Source: Synaphobranchus kaupii
Taxonomy: Eukaryota > Chordata > Actinopteri > Anguilliformes > Synaphobranchidae
Length of the DNA: 64,000 nt
Assembly (NCBI GenBank): GCA_029718625.1
Contig: CM056383.1
Location: forward strand, 17,818,722-17,882,721
Direction of reading: 5' to 3'
A model generated the notes under the pieces. It was not told the DNA's origin and ran no database searches. It saw only the letters and a program-made list of their open reading frames with translations. Below are positions 30,496-42,473 of this stretch, piece after piece (positions within the stretch are counted from its first letter, which is position 1; every line of letters begins with the position of its first letter). The position numbers were made by a program, and so were the translations under genes.

Positions 30496-31460
30496 TCCTG
30501 AAGATGGAGCCCCAGGATGAGGTGCCTGAAGTGTGATGTCACACACACCATATCTCAAACTGGCAGCTTTTCCACCCAAACCTTATTAGATTATATATTT
30601 ATTTTTATATTTATTAGATTTATTATTATTAAACACTGTTTGAGTATGTTTCTCCCCACTGGGTTGTTTTACCTGCTTTTTGAGGGTTCAGGCCTGGTTT
30701 TTGCACAATTTCTCTGTACACCGTCTTTGAGACAATGCTCTGTAAAAAGTGCCATACAACTAAAATTGAATTGAATTAGCGCTTGATTGTATTTTTTTAG
30801 TCCATAAAATGTATTTTTTAGTCCATACTATTTTTAAAGGTATAAATTAATATAATCCACCATTATCACCTTTACTTGAGGCTTTCTGCCAACACAAACA
30901 GTCCAACTACATTTTATTTACACAACAGAATAACAGTAGACATCTATTAAATAATTAATATAATATAATAATGAATTGATCACATCCAATTAATTGACAG
31001 CTGAGTTACAGAGAAACCAGAAGCAGAAAATATGCCTGCAAAACCAGGGCTGGTAGAAAGCTGTGGGTTTTTGCAAAATAACTTTTTTTTGCAAAATAGA
31101 TAACATACTATACATTATAAAATACATAACATTGACAGGTGTGTTACAGACATACGAGCAGTTCACTTTAAAAATGAGCTAAGGCACAAGAATGCATTCA
31201 TGAAAGAATAACACATGTCCTGCTACAGGCACAGTGTCCATCGCTGGTGTTCATTTTGTGGAATTTGGAGGAAAACTTTGAAGAGCGGGTGGGAATGCTG
31301 TAGCATTGCGTGACAGCTCATGGAGAATCCTGTCCCCAGACAGCAGATTCTGTGCAGAAGCACGAGGTTCTTACGGTTGGTGGTGATTTATGTTTTATGA
31401 AGTCTATGAGAGTCATGCTGATTTGTCACGGTGTTCCCGCTCACAGACCAGACCCACAGC
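30496..31460. other. intergenic, no gene recognised
   Basis: AT-rich. The stretch 30655-30780 (GCCTGGTTTTTGCACAAT, GTAAAAAGTGCCATACAACT) resembles common fish dispersed-repeat sequence, but it was not classified. Confidence 0.4.
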
Positions 31461-31466
31461 CCTGTC

Positions 31467-31581
<115 letters not shown>

Positions 31582-31969
31582 CTAGCTCCCCAATATTCAG
31601 ATGCTGTGTCTGTGTACACACAGAGATCATAATAATAATTTGCAATCATGTCACCCAGGGAGGAGGGGGAACAGATTTTTCTACACAGTTGGCTTGGTAA
31701 CCCCTGTCCAATGACAGTTGCTCTGGCTGATTGGACAGCTGCTGTCTGCCTGCATCAGGTGGTGGAGAGCAGAGTAAACAGCGGGGGCTAATTACAAGCA
31801 TTGTGGAGGATATGCATGCTGATGTGTCCCTCCCAAAGGAAAATGATCACATAACCTAGTTCTTTTACTAGGTACTAACTGTGGAAACAAGGGGGGGGGC
31901 AGTTCATGATTCACAACTCCCATCCCATCTCTAAGAGGAGCCCGGAAAGTTCCATAAGTCCAGAGAGTT

Positions 31970-32705
31970 GTGGATATGTGTCTCAGTGCTTGTGTATTGC
32001 CGGAGTTGTAGGGTTGTGTTTATGTGTGTCTCAGTGCTTGTGTAACGCTGGAGTTGTAGGGTTGTGTTTATGTGCGTCTCTCTGGGCCTGTGTATCACTG
32101 GAGTTGTATGGTTGTGGATATGTGTGTCTCTCTGGGCCTGTATATCACTGGAGTTATAGGGTTGTGGATATGTGTGTCTCAGTGCTTGTGTATCGCTGGA
32201 GTTGTAGGGTTGTGTTTATGTGCGTCTTTCTGGGCCTGTGTATCACTGGAGTTGTAGGGTTGTGGATATGTGTGTCTCAGTGCTTGTGTATTGCTGGAAT
32301 TGTAGGGTTGTGTTTATGCGTCTCTCTGGGCCTGTGTATCGCTGGAGTTGTAGGGTTGTGTTTATGTGTGTCTTTCTGGGCCTGTGTATCACTGGAGTTG
32401 TAGGGTTGTGGATATGTGTGTCTCAGTGCTTGTGTAACGCTGGAGTTGTAGGGTTGTGTTTATGTGCGTCTTTCTGGGCCTGTGTATCACTGGAGTTGTA
32501 GGGTTGTGGATATGTGTGCCTCAGTGCTTGTGTAACGCTGGAGTTGTAGGGTTGTGTTTATGTGTGTCTCTCTGGGCCTGTGTATCACTGGAGTTGTAGG
32601 GTTGTGGATATGTGTGTCTCTCTGGGCCTGTATATCGCTGGAGTTATAGGGTGTGGATATGTGTGTCTCTCAACGCCTGTGTATTGCTACAGTTGTCAGG
32701 CTTTG
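31970..32705. repeat. about 49-bp minisatellite, about 15 units
   Basis: Units contain GGAGTTGTAGGGTTGTG, then TTTATGTG or GATATGTG, then GTCTCAGTGCTTGTG or TCTCTCTGGGCCTGTG. The two unit types alternate in part. The open frames are not genes. Confidence 0.92.
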
Positions 32706-33990
32706 GCAGGGGCCCCATGTATAACCACTCCAGTTATCATAAAGCAGGAGGATTTATTTTGGTTTAGACCCAGGGCAAAGGAGGTCCACATGAGCTCAGT
32801 GTGTGATGGGCTGGTCATGCAGAGTAGCTATTGGCCTTTGTGTATTTTATTCTGTCTCAGGCTAGGCGGAGTGGGGAGAAGGCCAGGCCTGGTCCCATTA
32901 CACTTTTATAGCCAGCCACATAAACACTTCAGCTTCTGATGTTCTCTTTATTTATCGGCAGGCACTTCCACACCCCCCAGTAATGGCCGCCATATTTCTC
33001 TGATAAAAAGGAGAGGGGCTGAGGGAGAACTCTTTGCATGCAACACGAAACACCACGTTGTTTGTCTTTTTGCTTGCGTTTGAAGGGCAGGAATTCTGCC
33101 AAGGAGGCGTACGTTTATAGTGTCAAATGCCTACCACATGCGCTTAGGTTGGTCTCATGCCAGTTCCCCAACCACCACCTCCCGCAAAGATTTACACCAA
33201 CAGGATTCAACGTCAGGCAGGCTTCCCAATTGCACAGTCACTCTGTGCTATGCCACCTCTTCTAGTCAGATACAAGCAGTGTTGGCTTTTTTAAAAGCAT
33301 ATGTCATATGTCCATGAAGTTTATTATATCGTATATTTTAATGAAACACAGGCCCAGTGATTCCGGGTTTTGGTCAGCCAGTTGCTGGTTGCCCCACTGC
33401 TCTAGGCAGGTCCAGTGTCCACCTGTCTATAGTCCCATTCAAGCACTGGAACATCACACTGGGACATCACCCTGGGAGGGGGCAGGTACATTTCTCAATT
33501 GGGAGCACACCTGTTGTTTGAGCACATCGGAGAAGGAGGAAGCGAGCAGCTTTAGACCATATCTGCCCCAGCTTGCAGGCCACACAGCATATTAAATGCC
33601 TGCATCTGTCCAGCCCTACCTAAGGATCTCTCAGTCAAGAGCATCTTAGATTTACATTTCCTGGAGTGGCTGGCTCTGTGTTGGACATATAAGACGTATA
33701 GGTTAAATCATGCTCTTATTTTTAAAGGGAAGAACTCTAAGCACATTAAACGCTTGACAGCGTTGTAAAGCACAGAATCATGTGCAGCATGCCAGGTGGA
33801 ACAGAGAGCAGAGATGAGACCCAGGTTTTCAGAGCTTAAGGTCTCCTTCCTGCTCCAGATTTAGCTACTGTGGTGTCTGCACAGCCTTCCCCCTTTAACC
33901 TGCTATTTTCCTGCATGCAGTTGTCTGTATGGTAACACCATTTTTCTGGTGGATAATTATGTATTTATTAATATTATTTATTTGTTATAT
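32706..33990. other. intergenic, no gene recognised
   Basis: Mostly single-copy-looking sequence. Short ORFs lack recognisable similarity and conserved splice structure. Confidence 0.45.
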
Positions 33991-34130
33991 ACAGTGAGTA
34001 CCATAATTCATTGGACAGTGACACATTTTTGTTATTTTTGTTTTGTACTCTAGCACTTTGAGTTTGAAAGGATACAATGATACAATGACAATAAGGTTGA
34101 AGTGCAGACTGTCAGCTGTCAACTGTCAAC

Positions 34131-34437
34131 TGGAACAGTATGGAACACATGGTTGGCTAAATGGCTCTAAGTCATCAAGGGTCCGACATATCAAACAAGC
34201 CTCAAACCATCACTCTGCTACCAGATATGCAGTAGATATGGATGGATAACTTGAAGGGTTTCTTCTCCTGACTTATTTTCCCATAGAATTCAATAGGAAA
34301 ATTTGTCAGGAGAAACAACCCTTTAAGTTATCCATCCATATCTGGCAGCAGAGTGATGGTTTGAGGCTCGTTAGATACCTCAGACCCTTGATGACTTACA
34401 GCCATTTCACCAACCATGTATTCCATACTGTTCCAGC
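34131..34437. mobile_element. 307-bp palindromic MITE
   Basis: The arms fold onto each other. CTGGAACAGTATGGAACACA (left) matches CCATACTGTTCCAG (right), CAAACCATCACTCTGCTACC matches the right-arm GGCAGCAGAGTGATGGTTTG, and GGATGGATAACTT matches AAGTTATCCATCC. The centre is near 34290. It lies just inside the left arm of the outermost element. Confidence 0.8.
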
Positions 34438-34781
34438 ATAATTTACAGCTAAATCTAGTCCCACCCCCCAATTCCCATAGAGATCCATTGACATTCAGAG
34501 AAGTTATATTATCGCTTGTAAGAGTACCAGAAAATAAGATATCAAGAGTCTTTTGATATTATTGGGTCAAAGACATCAGGAAGTCATGGCATGCAAAGGA
34601 TATGCGACCAAATATATATACTTTATTCTACATTATGTTACGGTTATTTCCTATTGCTTACAAGCCATTTTGAAACAGAATTCACTTTTGCAAAACAGTT
34701 AACACAACCCTCAGAATCACATTTTGCAAAATTACACATTTTATCTGCAAAATGCCCTAATGCTCTCACAATGTTGTAATA

Positions 34782-35744
34782 GGGGCGTGACGTGTGAGGT
34801 TCGAGCTCGGAAAACACAACGAGCTAAAAAACACTCAATACTCAAACAGTATAAAAAACAGTGACATGGAGATGCTAACGTGGAATGAGAGAAAGGGCTG
34901 CCTCGGAGGTAACACAAACGAAGGAACATAAATTTGAGCTAATCAAAGGGAGAAGCAACAAGCGAAAAAATAACTTCCTAACTCTAAAAGGGAGCGTACT
35001 GTTTGCTGCAGAAATAAAAGGGAAGCAGTCTCCATGTCCTAACCTCTACCGGCAGTGTGCCAAATGCAAGACGTGAAAAATAATGGCCCTACATCTCAAT
35101 AAGGGGAAAGGTAATGAGAAGGCGAAAGGAATAAAGATCTAACGTTCCATGGCTACTTTCATAGGCTCGCAGTCACACGCAAACATGTCAACAAAATCTC
35201 CCAGTCTCCCTGTGAGGAGAGACGTACCCGAAGGACGAACAGAACTACAGTTCCGAACAAAATCGCCCAGTCTCCCTGTACGGAGACAGGTACCGAAGGA
35301 CGAACCGAACAGCTGTTCTGGACATTTGCCGGCTCAATGACTAACGCAAGCCTAGTAGAAAATACACGCCCTGCCTCTCAGTATAGATAAAGCCCTGCAT
35401 CAGTATGATAAACGCCCTGTCTCTTAGTAAGAAATGACTATATAAATATACCCACAAACAAACAAAGACTCCTCTCGCTTTCAAGGAAGAAAGCAGACAG
35501 AGAGAGGAGGAAGAGACAGAAAAGACAACAGGTCTAGGCAAAGAAAGAAAGGAAAGACCAGGAAGCGGAGACATAAAGAGCCATGGACGAAGAGTCCTAA
35601 TAGCTACATACACAAAGGCAAGTTAAACTCATTGGAGCAAAGAGGTCTCCTACAGAGCCTAGACCTAACCATACTGGCTAAGCAAACAAAGGGCAAAAAA
35701 TAATACAAAACACAAAACACAAATCAAAGTCAAAAACCATGACA
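34782..35744 (-). mobile_element. 0.96-kb non-coding TGTCATGG-type insertion with target duplication
   Basis: The minus strand starts TGTCATGGTTTTTGAC (35744) and ends CGAACCTCACACGTCACGCC plus a TATTA tail. The flanks share AATGTTG (left about 34771-34777, right 35744-35750), a probable 7-bp target-site duplication. Inside are the same modules as in the 28610-30224 element (GAACTACAGTTCCGAACAAA, GGAGACAGGTACCGAAGGAC, CGTTCCATGGCTACTTTCA), but only about one copy. No ORF of retroelement type. Confidence 0.78.
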
Positions 35745-36112
35745 AATGTTGAATACATGCGCCAAAAGCAAATAGGTGCATCAAAACAGAATCATTTGTT
35801 ATGTAATGAAAAGTTTTTTTTATCCATCATTTCATAAAGGCACACTAAAAACGAACTATAAGCATAAATATGACATGATCATAGATCTGAGTGCCTGAGT
35901 TCTATTCTATGATCTCTGCTTTGGTATTTTATATGGTGATACATTGTTGTAATTTGTAAGTACCGGTATATGTAAACATGTTACCACAGCAAGAGCTGCA
36001 ATAATTGTCACCTGACAGCTGACTAAAACAGTAAAGCAGAACTGATTTTTCACTCAAACTCAAATATAGTTTCACTTTTTATTTACAGCCATGTTCATGA
36101 TTCACAAAAATA

Positions 36113-38145
36113 CAGTTTTTTACAATCACTTTGGTGGTAATCTCACAAGTTTGTGCTCAATTTTCAGAACCTTAGACACAAAACGTTAAACGGTTAGCAC
36201 TTGTAACACAGCCTGTCCCATGTTCAAAAGCTTGCATTGTGCATTCATATCTGTGAAGTAATCTTGCACTTCAGAATCATTGGTTCAAATAACTAATTTA
36301 TCATGAAATACGAAAGAAACATTAGCTTAGATCACCCGAACACAAGATACCGATAGCTTCGCTGTTTAGTTGTTTTTACAATTTTTTTGCAGTAAAAAAT
36401 ACTTGATACATGTTTCAATATGGTTCTTTTTGTGGTTCTAAATAAAGGGAATCGTAGAGACAGTAGAACAGAGTGGAATCATTGAACAATATAATAATTT
36501 ATTTTTTAAAATACAATTACAACATAGGTTTTTTAGAATCATAGCAACACATAAATACAGTAATTATAGCTACAGAGTGAAAAAAAACTTCCTCAACTGC
36601 AGTGGAAAACAAAAAATACAGTAAGAACAGTTCCGACCTCTGGCTAGGTTGAAGCCTGCCTCGTCCACAAAGAGGAATTTGTGGTGGTTCTCTGCAGCAT
36701 CCAGCTCCACCACCCTCTAAAAAGAAATTGAAAAAAAATTACCCAACAGAATAATGTAGATCAAACTCTTTGACAACAGGAATCTTGAAACTGAACATAC
36801 TCAGTATGCAGTTGCTTCACTCTATCTGCATTACTTTCAAAAGGCACCATCTCTTTTAGAGACACCTGGTGCCTTTTCAGAATGCATGCGATAGTTCGCA
36901 GACTTATGGCTTCCACCTTGTTGAACATGTTGTCATTGTCAATGATGTGCCGCTGAATTTTGGTCAGGCATACATCAATTCTGTCAGGGAAAACAAAGAA
37001 TACATTCTGCCACAACACCTACTGTGTGGTATGCAGTGGCATGCATTATACAGTAATTTGACAATTGAGAGCAATGCATAGTGCAATGTGAAAACTTACC
37101 GGTTCTCATGGCGGAAAGTTCTGATGATTGAGGGCATGGTTGATCTCCTGAGGTTTGTCTAAATCATTGTAGCTGTTGTCATTGTCATGCCACGATTTAT
37201 GACAAGGTCCACAACTATTGTTCTGATTTCTTTGGACACTGCTGTTGCCATCACTGTCTTAGTCCATGGCCTTGTCCTCTACCATGTACCCCCCACGCCC
37301 CCCCACCTCTCAAACAAGGCCCATGGTCACCTCTCTTATGAGGCCTAAGCCCTCCTCTAAGACAAGGTCTACAGCCACCTCTATGAAGGGGTACTTATCC
37401 TGTGCCATTCCCTTGACCACCTCTTCCTCGTCCTCCTCCTCCTCATCCTCCTCTCACTGCTTGAGCTCTATTCTGATGTGGATCAGCTGCCTGCTCCATG
37501 TTTTTGCTATGTTGTTGCAGGTGGATACAGACCCTTACCACAATGTGAAACCAATTATCATTACGGCAACGAGTTATTATTGGAAAAGCCAAGAAAATGG
37601 TCTATATACATAGTAAAATCTGAAAACATTGTCTGGAACAGTGGGACCATAGGAACAGTATCTGATAAAGGATGATGATGACATATTTCAAAGATAATGT
37701 AGTAAAATTGGTTCATGTTCCAAAGTAATTGGTGTCAATAGATTTCTTTATCCTAAAACATTCATGATCTAAACATGGAATGTTGCTACAGTAAACCTAT
37801 GCATTATTAGTAATGCTATAGTTACTTATCATTTTGAGCAGTTGGATTAATTGATAGTTAGATGTATTGTAATGAAATGAAAAGACAGTCACATCATATG
37901 TAATGTGTGTATTGCATTTTGAAATGCTAATACTTTGATGGTAAGTTGTGTCATTGTGAACAAATTATTTGGTTCAGTGAACAAATTATTTTAGGTTTAT
38001 GTGTATTGTATTCATGCAATTGAAAAAGATGTTTAGAGTTTTGAAAAATGGCCATTTTGATTATCGGTTTTGAGTTTTGTGTCTACAATTTTGAAAAATG
38101 ACCACAAGGTTCTGAAATTAGTGCCAAAGTGATTGTAAAAAACTG
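36113..38145 (-). mobile_element. second IS630/Tc1-type transposon, nested, with decayed transposase
   Basis: The left end is CAGTTTTTTACAATCACTTT (36113) and the right end AAAGTGATTGTAAAAAACTG (to 38145), each flanked by TA. The arms continue with CAGAACCTTAGACACAAAA against a matching inverted block near 38080-38120. The interior encodes a degraded minus-strand relative of the transposase at 38406-39498. Confidence 0.78.
36640..37290 (-). pseudogene. decayed IS630/Tc1-type transposase (nested copy)
   Basis: Fragments on the minus strand match the better copy in the same order. A helix-turn-helix/linker piece is at 36761-37018 (IQRHIIDNDNMFNKVEAISL, comparable with the IQDHDIFNNINAVSL block of the other copy). 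A DDE start follows at about 36640-36718 (VVELDAAENHHKFLFVDEAG). An acceptor-like TTTCTTTTTAG precedes the latter, so the intron position is shared with the outer copy. The N-terminal part (about 37130-37290) is frameshifted, and the DDE C-terminus is not recognisable downstream. Confidence 0.7.
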
Positions 38146-38405
38146 TAATATAAATTATGGAATTATGCTGTAAAAAAAATCAAGTCAACAAAATATAAAG
38201 GCAGTTACAGTAAATGTACATGCAAATGCTACGGTTGATCAATTCTTTCCTGTTGGTCAGGCCACATATTTTCGTCAATATCACATCTAATATTTTCCCT
38301 CGCAATGCAGCGAGGGAAAAATCTTCTTGAGTGCCTGAGCCATCCTTAACAATCTTCTGCTGTGATATCCTGACAGCCTGCATTCATTGCATCAATCAAG
38401 GACAC

Positions 38406-39498
38406 TTAGTCATAGGGACGGTGATCATATACTTTCCATCGCCAGGCTGAGAAGAACTCCTCAATGGGGTTCAGAATTGGAGAATAGGGTAGCAGGAACT
38501 CCATTATTATGTGAGACCATGCTGCAAACCACTCTCTTACAAGAGTGGAGTGGTGGAATGCTACATTGTCCCAGGCCACCACAAAGATTGGCAGGTCTGG
38601 AGCCACCAGATCCCTCTCCTGGGGTGGTAGACGTCTGTCATACAGTGCGTCGAGGAAAGTGATGAGGCATGCAGAATTGTAGGGGCCAATGGTGGGGATG
38701 TGGGGCATCACACCATCTCTTGATATCGCAGCACACATGGTTATGTTTCCCCATCGTTGTCCAGGGACATTGATTGTGTCCCGCTGACCAATGATGTCCT
38801 TGCCACGTCTACGGACTTTGGACAAATTGAAGCCAGCTTCATCAACATAGATGAACATATGAGGGGCAGCGTTGGCTTCAAGCTCCATTATTCTGAGAAA
38901 AAGAAAAATATATTGTTAGATATTCCAGCAGTTTATTGTGGCCAGACTCACAGCGTTGATATTGTTGAAGATGTCATGGTCTTGTATGACTCTGGTCTGG
39001 ACTTCCCTCAAGCGCATTTCATTATTGGCCAACACCATGTTTACAATGGCCACCTCTTGTTCTGCGGTGAAAAGTCTTCCACGACCACCTGAACGGGGAT
39101 GTCTCTCCACTCTATAAAAAGACAAATGTAAGTTTGATTGGCAAAGAAGATGTAAAAGAAGCAAAACTGTTACAGTAAGAAACATGTTGTGCAGTACTGT
39201 AATACAGTGAATTACAGAATATGGTCCCTTACCTATTCTCATTTCTAAATATCCAAATTATTGATGCCACAGTCAATCTGTTCAGATTGGGTTACACTCT
39301 CTGCCCAGCTTCTCTCATTGTAAGACCATGATTTATGACATGGTCTACAATTGTGGCCCTAATTTCATTGGACACTTCTGTTCTGTGCCTACCCCTTCCT
39401 GCTCTACCACCACGCATACGGACACCCCGTCCTCTTTGGGCTCCTGGTTGTGGTTCCCTTCTTCCTCTTCTTTGTCTTTGTCCTCTGTTGTCCTCCAT
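38406..39498 (-). pseudogene. IS630/Tc1-type DDE transposase, three coding blocks separated by short introns
   Basis: Block 1 (39498 to about 39237) is an Arg/Gly-rich N-terminus plus a helix-turn-helix (VSNEIRATIVDHVINHGLTM) continuing through RLTVASIIWIFRNENR. It has one in-frame TAA after GQRV and ends at AATAG|GTAAGG. Block 2 (about 39112 to about 38955) follows TTTTTATAG and reads RHPRSGGRGRLFTAEQEVAI to NINAV, with a GTGAGT donor. Block 3 (about 38893 to 38406) follows TTTTTCTCAG and holds the catalytic core: YVDEAGFNL (Asp), VAWDNVAFHHS (Asp) and YSPILNPIEEFFSAW (Glu). A DDE transposase cuts and pastes its own element at TA. The single stop makes the copy inactive as read. The intron model rests on good splice signals and a shared intron in the nested relative. 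Confidence 0.75.
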
Positions 39499-40290
39499 TT
39501 TTCAACAACACCAACTCACTGGTGTTCTCTTTTATAGTTGAGTATGGACTGATTGTTGATTGAACAATTGAGCACTTAGGATTTGCACATGTGCAGTAGA
39601 GATTTACTTTACGTGTCATTAGTGTTGTCTGCTGTGACCAAATCATGTCAGTTTTGTCTGGCAGGACTTGCTTAATAGATTTTTGTGTCATGTGATGAGA
39701 TTTTTGTGTCATGTTGTGTTTACTGTTTTGCAAAAATGTGTTAGTCAGTTGCTTTTTGTGTGAAAGCAGCCAGAAATGACTAACTGTTTTGCAAAAAATG
39801 TTGGTGTTCTGTTGATTTAGGTTTAGGTGTTGACATTGAGAATCACCGTTTCATTCATATGGTGTAAGCAATAGGAGAAAACTGTAAACTGTCCAATAAT
39901 TTTTGGTGCCCAAAAATGGGGGGGACTATGTACAAAAGGTTCTATCATTTCTAAACGGTTCATCCGATATGGATGAAAATACTTCAAATTAAAGCTGACA
40001 GTCTGCCCTTAAACCTAATGTCATTGTATCCTTTCAAACTCAAAGTGCTAGAGTACAGAACCAAAATAACAAAAAATGTGTCACTCTCCAATGAATTATG
40101 CTCACTGTATCTGCAAGTCACAATGACTTTGTTTCCAGCAGAAAACTCTCCCCACCCCAAACCCAGGAAAAGCTGAAATATGCTTAATAAAATAATTGAT
40201 ATAAACACTGCTGTGGTCAGGTGCATCTGTAAGGAGACCCTCATAAAAATGGATAAGAGTATTTCTCTGTGCAGTAAATGTCTGTGCAAA

Positions 40291-41020
40291 CACAGTGCCG
40301 GTGAGGGCTATGAGCTCAAACATCACTGTGCCAGTCAGGGCTATGAGCTCAAACATCAATGTACCAGTCAGGGCTATGAGCTCAAACATCACTGTGCCAG
40401 TCAGGGCTATGAGCTCAAAAATCACTGTGCCAGTCAGGGCTATGAGCTCAAACATCACTGTGCCAGTCAGGGTTATGAGCTCAAACTTCACTGTGTCAGT
40501 CAGGGCTATGAGCTCAAACATCAATGTACCAGTCAGGGCTATGAGCTCAAACATCACTGTACCAGTCAGGGCTATGAGCTCAAACATCAATGTACCAGTC
40601 AGGGCTATGAGCTCAAACATCACTATGCCAGTCAGGGCTATGAGCTCAAAAATCACTGTGCCAGTCAGGGCTATGAGCTCAAACATCACTGTGCCAGTCA
40701 GGGCTATGAGCTCAAACATCACTGTGTCAGTCAGGGCTATGAGCTCAAACATCACTGTACCAGTCAGGGCTATGAGCTCAAACATCAATGTACCAGTCAG
40801 GGCTATGAGCTCAAACATCACTATGCCAGTCAGGGCTATGAGCTCAAAAATCACTGTGCCAGTCAGGGCTATGAGCTCAAACATCACTGTGCCAGTCAGG
40901 GCTATGAGCTCAAACATCACTGTGTCAGTCAGGGCTATGAGCTCAAACATCACTGTGCCAGTCAGGGCTATGAGCTCAAGCATCACTGTGCCAGTCAGGG
41001 CTATGAGCTCAAATATCAGT
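40291..41020. repeat. 33-bp minisatellite, about 22 units
   Basis: The unit is GGGCTATGAGCTCAAACATC followed by ACTGTGCCAGTCA. The period is divisible by three, so three long frames stay open (GYELKHHCASQ and MSSNITVPVRA on +, MFELIALTGTV on -). Variant units (AATGTACC, AAATCACTG, ACTATGCC, TGTGTCAG) recur in the same order, showing a higher-order repeat of about 7 units: 40522-40750 resembles 40753-40950. Confidence 0.95.
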
Positions 41021-41335
41021 GTGCAGTGACGGATCAGCAGTGTGTATGTTGTGTGCAGTGATGGATCAGCAGTGTGTGTATGTTGTGTGTAGTGATGGAT
41101 TAGCAGTGTGTGTGTGTTGTGTGCAGTGATGAATCAGCAGTGTGTGTGTGTGTGTATGTGTGTTGTGTGCAGTGATGGATCAGCAGTGTGTGTGTGTTGT
41201 GTGCAGTGATGGATCAGCAGTGTGTGTATGTTGTGTGCAGTGATGGATCAGCAGTGTGTGTGTGTTGTGTGCAGTGATGTGTGTTGTGTGTAGTGATGGA
41301 TCAGGAGTGTATGTTGTGTGCAGTGATGGATCTCG
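41021..41335. repeat. about 34-bp TG-rich array
   Basis: Units contain GTGTGCAGTGATGGATCAGC and AGTGTGTGTGTGTTGT. The last unit runs into GTGATGGATCTCGCTGAGAC at about 41325. Confidence 0.88.
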
Positions 41336-42040
41336 CTGAGACCCACTACGTCATCCACCAGCCGCTACCCCCCTCAGCTCCTGAGCTCCCCCCCAAAAAC
41401 CTAATCCAAAGCATTTTTCCCAGAGTGCAGCTCTGAAGAGGATGTGGCTGAAGCCAATAAAATAATCATAAAGTAGATCAAAAAGCCTGCAGATCCATTC
41501 CCTCTGGTGGGATGGCTTTACTATAAAAAAGACAGAAAAAATGTTCACATCCTAAAACCCATCAGCAGTCATACGGGAAAGCCTCTGATTGATGGAGTGG
41601 ACACCAAACAAGCCCCTGCCCAAGCCTTCGACTTCCTCGTTCTCATCCCCAAGAGACCACCCTCCTTCCAGAAAAGCTCTCTTTACAAAGGCAGAGGGGT
41701 ACAGGGATGGAGGCTCTGAGACAGACAGCCACATATTCTGTCCATGAGGAATAACCGTTATAATGCACAGGTCATATTCTACACATATGGAATAACAGTA
41801 ATAACGTACAAGTCATCGGGAAAGTGTTGGTCCGTTCAGCACAGAGGTGGTCCCCAGGGTGAGGACAAATCCAAAAGCTGCAGATTATTACATTAAGTGA
41901 TTTGTTCCCCTGTTTTAGAACTACAGGAAGAGAATCAAGTAACACAACAGATTTTGTGATTCCGATGATTAGGTGCTAAATTTTCTAATTATTTTCTGAT
42001 CTCTTCTTTCCCAAATGTGGGATGCTGAATCACAGCAGTA
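41336..42040. other. intergenic; short open segment directly after the array
   Basis: From 41327 an open frame (MDLAETHYVIHQPLPPSAPE and on, ending at about 41433) follows an acceptor-like TTGTGTGCAG. It has no recognised homologue and no usable donor, so it is not called as an exon. The rest holds short ORFs only. Confidence 0.35.
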
Positions 42041-42473
42041 AGCTTGTCCCATGTCCACAGTTTGGGAAGGTGCTGTGAGGTGGCTGGGTCGAATGACCAG
42101 ACGCGACCGTGAGGGGATCACAAAGTACTCCAGGAATGGAGTACCTCGCAGACTCGAGCAGGAAATAGGAGAAAAGGAAGGGCCTCTAGCTCAAATAACG
42201 AAAGAGCTATAATAAAGAGGCGAGAACGAGTAAAGGTAACAAAGGTTACTGCCTCAGAGAGGACAGGGAAAAAACCAAGGCAAGGAAAAGAAAGTGCAAA
42301 CGCGAAAACAAACTTCTAATAAAGAATATCTAACGCACACCTACTGGCAAGTCTCGCGTTACTTCTTCTTCTTCGTTGGGTGGGATCTTTTTTTTTTTTG
42401 TCCCACATCCCCAGGCTCGGGGCCGAGGGGCTATCCTTTTACCACCCCGAGCCTAGGGGGGGGTTCACCCGGA

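Larger units (their letters stand above)
34641..39884 (-). mobile_element. IS630/Tc1-type transposon carrying an intron-containing transposase, with two nested insertions
   Basis: The termini are an imperfect inverted pair: left CGGTTATTTCCTATTGCTTA (34641) and right TAAGCAATAGGAGAAAACTG (to 39884), each next to TA (34639-34640, 39885-39886). The transposase lies near the right end on the minus strand (38406-39498). Two elements have inserted: a TGTCATGG-type element (34782-35744) and a second transposon of the same superfamily (36113-38145). Without these the element would be about 2.2 kb, ordinary for the superfamily. Confidence 0.75.
33992..40107. mobile_element. outermost TA-flanked inverted-repeat transposon of a nested stack
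   Basis: The left end is CAGTGAGTACCATAATTCAT (from 33992) and the right end is ATGAATTATGCTCACTG (to 40107), each bordered by TA. The arms match over at least 130 bases, including AGCACTTTGAGTTTGAAAGG against CCTTTCAAACTCAAAGTGCT. The element's own interior was displaced by later insertions: a 307-bp palindrome (34131-34437) and a second transposon (34641-39884). Tc1/mariner-type or MITE by termini and TA target. No transposase belongs to this outermost layer. Confidence 0.78.

Noticed and set aside
31906..32939. Cys/Val-rich repeated ORFs
   Set aside because: Translation of a 49-bp minisatellite; successive frames shift because the period is not a multiple of three.
37266..37613. Ser/Pro-rich ORF on the + strand
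   Set aside because: Antisense shadow of the decayed transposase and a CCTCCT-rich stretch; no similarity.
40102..41061. Repeat proteins of 240-294 codons (11-residue repeats) on both strands
   Set aside because: By-product of the 33-bp array, open in three frames at once.
41327..41433. Possible exon reading MDLAETHYVIHQPL after an acceptor-like GTGCAG
   Set aside because: No recognised homologue, no donor, and the acceptor is part of the preceding tandem unit. Kept only as a note.
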